From Phanerodontia chrysosporium (Eukaryota > Basidiomycota > Agaricomycetes > Polyporales > Phanerochaetaceae), in assembly GCA_001910725.1 (NCBI GenBank), contig MJGA01000003.1, positions 62,001-126,000 on the forward strand: a DNA stretch of 64,000 nt, given 5' to 3'. The notes below the pieces were generated by a model. The model was not told where the DNA came from. It was given only the letters and a program-made list of their open reading frames with translations, and ran no database searches. This document shows, piece after piece, positions 55,601 to 64,000 of the stretch; within the stretch, counting starts at the first letter, position 1, and every line of letters begins with the position of its first letter. The translations under genes and the position numbers were made by a program.

Positions 55601-56082
55601 CGGTGAGTGGCTGAAGGGACACCTTACATCAAAATCTCACATCTTATCAGCTGCTAAGGCATCGACTCAAAGTCTTGGCCATGTATCCGAACCTACGGAA
55701 GTATCTCCCGGTCCTGCGCAACTTGCAGCCCAGAAACATGAGTGGTGATGAAACTTCTGACGATGGGGAGGGTGAGCAGTTCACCACTCGACGGTATCGT
55801 ATAATCGAAGCCCAGTGGATGAGTCAAGAGGCTCGCACCTTTTTCCGCCGCCTTGATCAGCTCTACCGTGCTCACTTCTTGGAATGCACAAATGGTAATC
55901 GTCGCTCGGGTAAACCGCCCCGTGCGCGACTGCCATCGGGCAAGTCTGACAATATTCCAGCTCCCACCGGGCTTCCGAGGAACTTCTACGACGCAGCGTG
56001 GCTACGCAGAGTGATGGAGAAGGATCCAGCAGCGTATCTGCAGCTGAAAGTCAAGGATGAAGTCCTCGACTTGACGATTTAG
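52652..56082 (+). CDS. large Pro/Gln-rich Agaricomycete protein of unknown function
   Basis: One multi-exon gene. Short 5' exons from ATG 52,652 (RRTLHRLSSHLIDLTDTAWD); a 1.5-kb low-complexity exon (53,320 to about 54,819) rich in Pro, Gln, His, Tyr and Ser with six 27-bp units (GTPAPSSFH type, 54,451-54,612) and a bipartite basic patch GKGKGKERADG; intron 54,820-54,871; then QILAINQTLATLFTGGAQ, intron 55,097-55,161, and a conserved C-terminal domain: EAVRHYLVNTFKLD, FRIDLSPGRGWKSFRLNRQA, intron 55,603-55,650, LLRHRLKVLAMYP, RNMSGDETSDD, YRIIEAQWMSQEARTFFRRL, LPRNFYDAAWLRRVME, stop 56,080-56,082. The MSxDE and GLPRNxYD motifs mark a family that is multi-copy in Agaricomycetes and often lies near transposons. 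Function unknown; possibly nuclear. Confidence 0.7.
54451..54612 (+). repeat. six tandem 27-bp coding units
   Basis: Units start at 54,451, 54,478, 54,505, 54,532, 54,559 and 54,586, each coding a nine-residue GTPAPSSFH-like block; the last is diverged. Differences are mostly at one or two sites per unit. A translated minisatellite in the low-complexity exon. Confidence 0.85.
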
Positions 56083-56494
56083 TACCACCTGTCGCGTGCA
56101 CGAACTGTGTACGCAGTCTGAGACCACAATGTATCGCTGATATTACACCGTAGTCGATATCTATATATCTATCTATTTATGCATCGTCGTACATGACGGT
56201 GCGATTAACTTCTCAAGGGTACCGGGATCGCAGAGTGACGCGTGAAACCTCCGTGCGCGCTCCCCTGTAACTCATGTGTGTGACGGAGTGTGACCATTGC
56301 TGTCGCGCCGCCGCGGGCGAGCAATCGCGTTGAATGCTCCTGACTCTCAAATTGGGCAGGTAAGTAGCTGTCGCGTTCTAGTTCATCTTGGTGTACTGCG
56401 GTACTAGCCTATCAAAGCAGTGTCGAATCCTGTGAAGGTGTGAAATTCTGAGCCGCCGCAAGTCCGGATTCATGCAGACCACAAGAGGCCGCCG

Positions 56495-56897
56495 TAGGGC
56501 CAGTCAGCAGCTGATGGATCTTCGTCACCCGCGCGAACTATAGGGCTGGTCAGCCCAGCGAGCCCTTGGGGACAGGTTTGACGAAAGACACGCGCTGGCC
56601 TGCTTACTCCAGCGTGCATCATTGAGGTCCGGTCGCCATAGGGCTGGTCAGCCCAGCAGCACCGTAGGCCACCGTGCATCCTGAGGGCTGGTCAGCCCAG
56701 CGGATACTGTAGCCTTGCGCTCATGAAGGTACAGGTAGGGCCCGTTAGCCCAGCCAGCATGGTGGGGGAGCTGGTGGCCATAGGGCTGGTCAGCCCAGTG
56801 GCACCGTGCGCTGGTGTCCGTTCAGGGTTCCATAGGGCTGGTCAGCCCAGCGTTGCCCTTCATGTGCTCAGATATCCGTAGGGCTAGTTAGCCCAGC
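56495..56897. repeat. array of eight spaced short palindromes (GGGCTGGTCAGCCC core)
   Basis: The 19-mer TAGGGCTGGTCAGCCCAGC or a variant begins at 56,495, 56,541, 56,639, 56,683, 56,736, 56,781, 56,833 and 56,879: spacing 44-53 bp, with one double gap of 98. The core is self-complementary (GGGCTG-GT-CAGCCC). The copy at 56,879 is GGGCTAGTTAGCCC, changed on both sides so that the palindrome is kept; the copy at 56,736 keeps GGGC/GCCC. Spacers are unrelated. It lies 290-690 bp upstream of the oxygenase gene start. Confidence 0.85.
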
Positions 56898-57186
56898 AGA
56901 AGACAATAGCACAGTGCACAATGACTGCCAGACGGCGCGGAAGAGGGGCGCAGGCTGGTGCTCAGGTGCGTTGGGACTATATATACTCAGGCAGTGTTTG
57001 ACAAAGTGACAATAGCCCGTTGGTCCATGCTCCGAACATGGGCCACTGGGCTCTTGCGCTTTGCCCTTCTGTCCTCGGCACCCTTTGTCACATTTGACGC
57101 AGGCGGTTATAACCGCCGTCGACGGCCGAGTTCTCATCGGTCGTCTATCTGTCTACCTCTCCCATTCTTCCTCACTACTCTTCAGG

Positions 57187-58924
57187 ATGGCACCTCTTAC
57201 GCGACTCAGAGCCAAGGCTGCAGCTGGCAATGTACATGCTGCGGTACGCCCTTCCTTGTTGTCTCTCTGCCCTACCGTAAACTCACGTCTTCAGCCCAAG
57301 GCTACCGGCATGAATGTTCGTTCTTCTGACGATACAGAAGATGTCGTCGAGCTAGCTCTTCTTCTAGAGGACTGCGTGTTCGAAGACTGTCTCCGTGTTG
57401 CATTCTTGGAGTGCAATCGGCGAGAAGACGACGACGAAGGCGACACTGAGCCAGGCCAGGAAATTCGGTACCCTTCGCCATCCGGACAGTCCCAGCCACC
57501 TATCTCCCCGCCTTGCGTTGCACCTTCCTTCGACACACCACCTCCTATCCTGCCGCATACCGGACTATGCCAGACTTCCGCCATAAAACCTGCTGAAGGC
57601 CTCGATTCTCAGCCACTCGAGACTGGCCGCAATCGTCGGCGGAAGGAAGGGAAAGCCAAGCGAAGAGCCCGCGCGAAGAGCAAGATCACACCGAGCACAC
57701 ACAAGATACGGTCCTCGTTCTCGAGGAAGTACGCACAGACCGGCCGCAGGGTCTCTCTCCAGCAATTTACGATGCAAACGCTCCACACTATCGCAAGAGG
57801 GGCGTACATAGCCCGTCGGATGGCATCTGGCAAGGGCCTCACAACGCTTCAGCAGGCCCTCGCGCAAGGTCTGCGACTTATCCGCTGGGACGGCCAGTGA
57901 GTATCTTGACCTCGCTGCCACGGACCGGCCACTGATGCTCAGTTTCTCAGGAAGCCCACCCTTCTCTTGGACAAGGCCGAATATCTCTGTGCGTCGCTTG
58001 GCGGCTTTCCAGGCATGCCACCGGAGTGGAAACTCGTCCATGACGAGGCTTCCGAGGCCATGTCTGCTGCTGCTGCCTCTTTGCAGTTCGGTAAAATGGG
58101 CGATCGGCGCGGCACTTATCGCACTATCGCGTGTGGAACATCGTACGGAGGTGGGCAACGGGTGAGTGTCGCTTATTCTATGCTCAGATTCACCTCTCAT
58201 GTAGTTCACACAGCGGCCAGGCTTCCTACATCATTCCACTCATAACCAGGCCGTTCTCCGAACGCTCATGGCCAACAAAGCAATTGTCCGCATCGCGTCG
58301 ACCCAAAGCAGTACGTTTCTCAACCTTTTGAATAAGATTCTCGTAGCTCACTGTGCACACTCCTCAGGTATGTTCGCTTTCTATGCGCCGAAACTTTATC
58401 GCGATTACGCCACCCAACTGGACCGTCTCTTCCAGCGATACCCCGACCTGGGCTACAACTGGCAGTCCAGCGTATTTCCGGCGGTCTCGTTCAACTTCGG
58501 CCCTCAGGCTGTCTGCTACGAACACAACGACCACGGCAACCGTCCTGTAGGGTGGTGCGCTATCACCGCTGGCGGTGATTTTGACCCACAGCATGGCGGA
58601 CACCTCATTCTTCGCGAGTTTGGTGTGATCGTCGAGTTTCCCCCCGGATCAACCATCCTCATACCTTCTGCAAGCATCACCCACGGCAATGTCCCCATCC
58701 GTTCACATGAAACTCGGTGGTCGATAACGCAGTACGCAGCGGGGGGGCTCTTCCGCTACGTCGATTACAGCTTCCAGTCCTGGAAAAGCCTTCAGGACTC
58801 GAACGGGAAACGCGCTAAAGAGCTCCTGAAGGCGCGAGACGGTCGGTGGATCCAGGAGTTGCAGCTGCTGTCTAAAGTTGATGAGCTGCACGAGGATCGT
58901 GAGAAAGCAGGACTCATTAGTTGA
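57187..58924 (+). CDS. Tet/JBP-like 2-oxoglutarate/Fe(II) oxygenase of the Agaricomycete family
   Basis: ATG 57,187; exons 57,187-57,243, 57,295-57,896, 57,951-58,161, 58,214-58,310 and 58,368-58,924; 507 residues; all junctions are in phase. The N-terminal half is acidic, then strongly basic (NRRRKEGKAKRRARAKSK), as in nuclear or DNA-binding proteins. The C-terminal half is a double-stranded beta-helix dioxygenase: FGPQAVCYEHNDHGNRPVGW gives the H-x-D pair (H375, D377), FDPQHGGHLILREFGVIVEF, PPGSTILIPSASITHGN gives the distal His (H428), and HETRWSITQYAAGGLFRYVD gives the Arg (R439) expected to bind 2-oxoglutarate. This family is expanded in mushroom-forming fungi and has been linked to Tet/JBP 5-methylcytosine oxidases and transposons; oxidation of methylated DNA is plausible but not proven for this branch. 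Confidence 0.75.
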
Positions 58925-59208
58925 GCATGTATTGTACTGGGCGTTACGATACAGTAGGAAAGAATCCGAGACTCCCTGAGCAGCTGCGAGTGCTGAGAGG
59001 TGTGTCCCGGGGCTGGGTACTCGTTGGTGACCCGTGTCACTGCGAGATGACATCGACGATGAGGGACGATCGGTCACACTAGTGCTCCCGCGCTCCTGCT
59101 CAGCGAACCTGGGTGTCCAGGGTTCCATACGCACGCGCATGCCGTTCGAGGCCGTTCTGCGCGCTGACGACGAGGCCTGCCTCCGGGCGTCCGACTGCCC
59201 GCGTCGGG
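58925..59208. other. 3' flank of the oxygenase gene up to the inverted-repeat boundary
   Basis: 284 bases without a recognisable feature. Identity to the left arm begins abruptly at 59,209. Confidence 0.6.
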
Positions 59209-62200
59209 TGTGACACTCTGTGACACGCAGGTGCGACTCGTCACTCCAGGTCGCCTCAGGTCGCCTCTCACACGAGCCTCGACAACGACCAACGCTACTT
59301 CTCTCTTCAAAACCTAACTCTGCGCACAACACTAGTCCTGACGTGTCTTTGCGCCTGATGTACGCGTGCTAATGCAGGCTCGTGCTGGACCCCTCGAAAA
59401 TGAGCGGCGTGAGGGATGGGGGAGGAGAGGGGAACCACGGACAGGGTATGTACCGTCTTCGTGGGTATCCCATATCACGCTCATTGCGGTCTCAAGCTTC
59501 AGGAAGCAGTCTAGCAGCGGGTGCAACTAACCGTATATCGCACTGCACCTTGATGCAACCCAGACGCCACCCGTCCCCTCCCCATCCATTCGCCCATCGC
59601 GGTCGTTTCTCAACTCACACCCATTCCCAGCCCATCAAGCGTCTCGCTCACTGTACCGTTAGGCTCTCCTGCTCGACCTAGCTCCTCAGATGCGAAATAA
59701 TGGTCGTTGCTGTGCAACCATCTGGAACGCAACTTGGCGGGAGTCATGTCGGGATCTGCATGTGATGCAATCGAGCCCAAATGTGGAGGAGATACAGGCG
59801 AACGGGTACGACCCGCAAATGGGTGGTGAGTCATAGCTTGCTGGCTCAAGGTCGCGAAACTTACCGGTCACTTAGTGGCCCACTCAAATGTCGGAGACGG
59901 GAGGATTCGCGGCAAGTCTCTGTATGTACGACATCAACGTTTCCCCATCGTTCGAATGGCGTCAGTCCACGGACGACTTCCTCCGTCTCAGTATCACCAA
60001 GTCTCGCAGCCGCGCTGGTCTCAACGCTATCTGCGCTCCAATTGTGATGGCGGCAGAGAACATGCAACTGCTGAGCACGATGTCTGAAATGTCGTGCACC
60101 AAGCACACCCGTCTGGGACGCCGCTAGCGTCAACGAGAGCTCGTACGCTCCCGATCAGACGGTATTCACGCGTCGCGTCGCCTCCTTCCGGATGGTCGCC
60201 ATGGCCTCTTCAACGCGAATGTTTCTGATATCGAAGGTGACCATCACTCAGAACCAGGGGGCAGCATCAATTGTACGAATATCGCGAACCCGGTTTTCTC
60301 GACGATCAATGGTGTCGACGCGTCGTTGTGGTCCTGGTCTGGGACGCTCGAGGGCGTTCCCGATGGTATTCTGGAGATCCTCGTCAACAATCCGAGTGCT
60401 CCGAACGGAGGGGGCTCAACAGGTGTGAGTGTCCAATATGCATGACCCGCACTCATTTTCCCTGACAATTCTGCTAGTCCAAGGACCGTCTGTTTCTCCG
60501 CAAGGGGTCGGCCAAGAATGTCATGGTCTTCCCCGAGTCTGACTACGACAACGACGCGTTCGGCTACAACAACGGGCAGTACACGTTCACTCACCAGGTG
60601 TTTGGTGCAGACAAGTTCCGCTACTCGACTAACTTCGGTCAGAATTGGACCGAGTGGCGCAACTGGAAGGATACGACTACCATCGACGAGAAGGAGTTCG
60701 AGGGCAATTCTGGGAAGGCCAGCATATCATGGTACAGTGTATGTGACCTCTTTTGCACTTGTAGCGTGCATGCACTGATCCATATTTGACAGACTGGAGC
60801 GCGCTCGCTGCATCGGCTGCGGTCGTTGTGCACGCGGATCGTGGCTACCCCACGCCTCGCCGTGTCCCTCAGTTCCTGGCCCGTGGTCCCTTCAACCAGT
60901 GGGGTTTCGATCAGGGTATTCCGGCCGAGATGACGCACAACAACGACGGCAAGTGGGAGCTCGAGATCATGGCGACCTGGCCAACCTACGTGCAGCTGAA
61001 CGTCTGGGGCTACAACGATTACTACTACGGTGATGTCGACTCGATGGCGTTCTCGACCGTCTGCTGCCCAACACTGCCGCGCCAAACTACCTGAACATGT
61101 CTGCACCCCCGCACCCGCATCTTGCATGGGCTCTGCTCGTACGATACCACTCTGACTTGGACTCTCGAGCCCCGTGGTCAGTCTGCCGTCGGCGCCATCA
61201 TGTACGCTCTCCTGCTGTCGATCCCTCTCATCACCGGTACCCTCGCTGTCGTCATCTTCATGTGGTCGTTCTACGGCATCAAGTACAACAAGTGGGGTGT
61301 CAAGCCGACGAAGGAGCACAACTACTTCCCGATCCTCGGCGCCCTTGTCCACAAGTCGAGCGCAAACCTGAGCAAGGAGCACATGAGCGAGAAGGTCTTC
61401 GGTGGACACCACAAGCAGACGGATATCACAGCACGGCGACCTCGGTGTGTGCGCCTTTGACGACGACGGCGGCGGTAGGAGCGAGACCTAGCGGGCAGTG
61501 CATCAGCACCGAGGCAGCGACGGGGCGCAGGGAGCACGTACTAGAAGCATCGCGAGAAGGGCCAGTGTGAAGGGCAATGCGTGACGAAGCAAGATCGCTG
61601 ACTCGCAAGGCAGGGCGACGACGTGACACCGACTGGGCGAGGGTGGTTTTTGCCAGAGAACCCACGGGGAAACCTGCCAAGCAGACGACCGCTGGGGACG
61701 GGCGACAGGGGCGAGAACGTACCGCTGGAATGCGTCGCGGCGGCGAACGACAGCCGGGCTCGGTGAGGATCGACAACCTCGGCGCGGCCGCCCCGTCGAG
61801 AGCTCTGCGAACGCTGTGGCCTGGGGGCGACGATGCGTCAGATATGGCCATCGCGAACGACGTCAGCGACGAACGTACCGGACGCAGCTCTGCGTGGCCG
61901 AGCGACCGATGTCAACGACTGCAGCGCGGTTTTCCAGACCGTCATTTCCCGACGAGGACCGCCGGGACGGACCACAACGACAGCCTCCGGCAAACAAGCG
62001 GCGCCGGCAGCGGCAGCGATAGTACGGCTGGGTAGCTGTCATCGGCGCGGTGGACAAATGAGCAGGGCGCCACGGCAGTGAGGACGTGCGAGGCAAGCTG
62101 GCCGGAGGACAAGAACAAGCGTCGCAAGGTGCTCATTCGCGACCCTCGACTACGAGATCGTCGACTGGAAGCTCAAGGTCAAGATTGGTGGTCTCGGTGT

Positions 62201-64000
62201 CATGTCCAGTCTTATGTGTAAGGCCATGACGGATGTCGATCTGGTCTGGGTTATCCCCAAGGTCAAAGACCTGGAGTACCCGCCCGGCGAGCCTGCTGAG
62301 CCCATCGAGGTTATCATCTTCGGCGAGCCCTACCTCATCGAGGTCGAGACACACGTCCTGGACAACATCACCTACGTCATCCTCGACAGCCCCGTCTTCC
62401 GTGCGCAGACCAAGTCCGACCCGTATCCCGCTCGTATGGACGATCTCAGCTCTGCCATCTTCTACTCGACTTGGAACCAGGCCATCGCCGCGACCGTCAA
62501 GCGCTTCCCGCTCATCGACATCTACCACATCGACGACTACCACGGTGCGCTCGCGCCCATCAACCTCTTGCCGAAGGTCCTCCCGGTCTGCTTGTCGCTG
62601 CACAACGCCGAGTTCCAGGGTCTGTGGCCGCTTTGTACCAAGGAGGAGATGAAGGAAGTCTGCTCGAAGCGCAATACTTCCAAACATCCACGTGCGCTCA
62701 GGACTGGGAGGCAGGCCGCCTCGCGGCTATACCAAGTCCATGAAGCTCACAGTGGTCGGTAACTTCCATCTCAAAATCGTCGTCCTTCGATCACGATCAC
62801 TCATGCCCTTCTTCGTCAAGCCAGTCAGGCTTCTTCAGTGCTGATAGTTACGGCGGTGGTCTTCAGGACAACCAGGACGCGCACCATCTCCTCGAGCGCA
62901 AGATATCGCAATGCGCATGGCGGTCTGGCTCCCGATATCAACACGGCGAGAGTCTGGCAGCAAAGTCTACTACCTGTACACGGCAGTCTAAGCGATAAGT
63001 AGGCCTTCATCGGCGACAGAGGAACCCGAGGTTACCGTCTACGGCACGATAGAGAGTGCGAACAGACAAATGGAAGGCTGGTGAGTTCAGCAGTGCGTTT
63101 TTTGCTTGCCATAACCAACAATGGCCGCAGCTGTTGCGCCTCGAATCGGACAAGTCAACGTGGTTGCGGAGCCACAGGCATCAACTCTCTCGCTGGCGTC
63201 CCGACGCGCACATGGGCCCGCCAGGCGAAGAAGGCGGTTCCCAGGGCTCCGACGACATCCGTAGCGAGTCCGACTTCGACTCCAAACCGACCTTGTCGGC
63301 CATGCCCTACGACATGCGCCGCGAGGAGATCCGCCGTCAACGCATCGAGTCCGAGCAGCGCCCCCGCGACGAGCTTCGTGATGGCTATCACTCCTTGACA
63401 AGGACGCCTTCCCAGTGTCGAACCAGAAGTCGAGTAAGATCTCGCGCCTCAACCGTGCCATGACTCGCATGCGGTACCTCGAGATGACCCAGTGCAGTTC
63501 CACTGGACTCGGCCCAAAACCTCGCTAGTAACGACATCAGTGTGTACATGAGCTTATGTACGTACCGTCCCAGGTGAATCAACCTTGTTTAATGTCAAAA
63601 AGGAAAGAAGAAGACGTGGGAGCATTGACCTCGCGCGGACATACCTGAATGCATCACTCTGTACCACCGGATGCATCACACTGCAACCCAGTAGATGCAC
63701 CCGGATGTCTTGCAGATTTTGGTGCACCTAAATGTGTTGCACATAGCCGCGCGTCTCGATGTGTTGGGCCAGAACGCACCACGACGTGTCAGTGACATCG
63801 GGATGCAACCACCGGAAATGTTAAGTTTCTATACAATTTCAGGGCGTCCGAAAGTCAGAATTTCGCGTGTCATGAAATCGGGCTGAAATGAGGACGAAAG
63901 CTAGACTTTTCGGGCACTCGAAATGATCGGGAAATGTTACCCTTTAGGTAACCTTTCAGCTACCTATCGCGCCACTCGAAAGTTGACCAAAATTCAAAAT
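59209..64000 (-). repeat. right arm of the large inverted repeat (partner 19,879-24,670)
   Basis: Reverse complement of the left arm without gaps. The inner end is at 59,209 (TGTGACACTCTGTGACACGC); the outer end is beyond the window. Orientation is such that the glucan synthase copy here reads rightward, away from the spacer. Confidence 0.97.
59888..63449 (+). pseudogene. ags1: decayed alpha-1,3-glucan synthase, right copy
   Basis: Same content as the left copy. Fragments run in the family order from the amylase-side C-terminal region (59,888-61,090: SPSFEWRQSTDDFLRLSITK, GYNNGQYTFTHQVFGADKFR, NNDGKWELEIMATWPTYVQL) through the membrane segment at 61,200-61,260 to the GT5 domain (62,150-62,680: AMTDVDLVWVIPKVKDLEYP, NAEFQGLWPLCTKEEMKEV) and the linker with ISRLNRAMTRMRYLEM near 63,450. 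Breaks: a small deletion near 60,718, frame change near 61,125, about 650 bases (61,440-62,090) without family similarity, and one extra base near 62,137. The start codon region with signal peptide and most of the amylase domain, and the multi-pass C-terminus, are missing. Confidence 0.9.

Noticed and set aside
56470..56679. minus-strand frame over the palindrome array as a protein
   Set aside because: Its repeats (GLTSP, WADQPYGD) are translations of the palindromes in different frames; no other support.
56495..56897. CRISPR-like array of short repeats and spacers
   Set aside because: Eukaryotic nuclear DNA, variable repeat and spacer lengths, palindrome-centred repeats and no cas genes; treated as spaced palindromes instead.
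61440..62090. separate transposon inserted in the glucan synthase copy
   Set aside because: No terminal repeats or target duplication at its edges; it may be the diverged linker of the same gene.

Overview
The window is nuclear DNA of a basidiomycete, most likely a wood-decay Agaricomycete of the polypore type. Genes carry many 50-65 nt introns with GTRNGY donors and short CTRAY branch sites, and GC content is fairly high. Families typical of that class are present: a Plavaka-type transposase, Zn2Cys6 and F-box/LRR proteins, a Tet/JBP-like 2OG oxygenase and alpha-1,3-glucan synthase. Many long frames are only shadows of real exons, and some start at GTG/TTG, which I discounted.

Layout. 0.2-19 kb is a housekeeping block: M20 peptidase (-), tRNA-Cys(GCA), mitochondrial processing peptidase alpha (+), alkaline ceramidase (+), F-box/LRR protein (+), BRCA2 (-), UDP-GlcNAc pyrophosphorylase (+) and a taxilin-like gene that seems to contain a SUMO-like domain (-). 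19.9-24.7 kb and 59.2-64.0 kb are the two arms of a large inverted repeat (position x pairs with 83,879 minus x; at least 4,792 bp per arm, no indel, no mismatch in the segments I compared; 34.5 kb spacer). Each arm carries the same decayed alpha-1,3-glucan synthase gene. The right arm runs off the window.

The spacer is accessory DNA: a Plavaka transposase next to the left arm, an F-box-like gene, fragments of an alpha/beta hydrolase, a ctf8 fragment, a complete 7,662-bp Ty3/gypsy chromovirus (35,963-43,624), a Zn2Cys6 regulator, a WD40 protein with a C-terminal anchor, a SUN-domain protein, a large Pro/Gln-rich Agaricomycete gene of unknown role, an array of short palindromes and a Tet/JBP-like oxygenase beside the right arm.

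The most interesting object is the chromovirus. It has 679-bp LTRs with only two differences and a 5-bp target duplication, and it reads as a layered expression system: (1) TATA box and a predicted 5' RNA end whose 10 nt are exactly complementary to the sequence 2 nt after the LTR (Tf1/sushi-like self-priming); (2) a predicted leader intron inside the LTR, bounded by an 18-nt direct repeat; (3) a second predicted intron that splits the start codon, so that A and TG join only after splicing and create the first AUG of the leader; (4) an unrecognised 229-aa frame separated from gag by a single in-frame TAA followed by 140 open codons; (5) a canonical -1 slippery heptamer with a stem 6 nt downstream at the gag-pol junction. 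Splicing, possible readthrough and frameshifting could therefore decide whether one RNA is template, gag message or gag-pol message. This is inference from sequence; RNA data would settle it.
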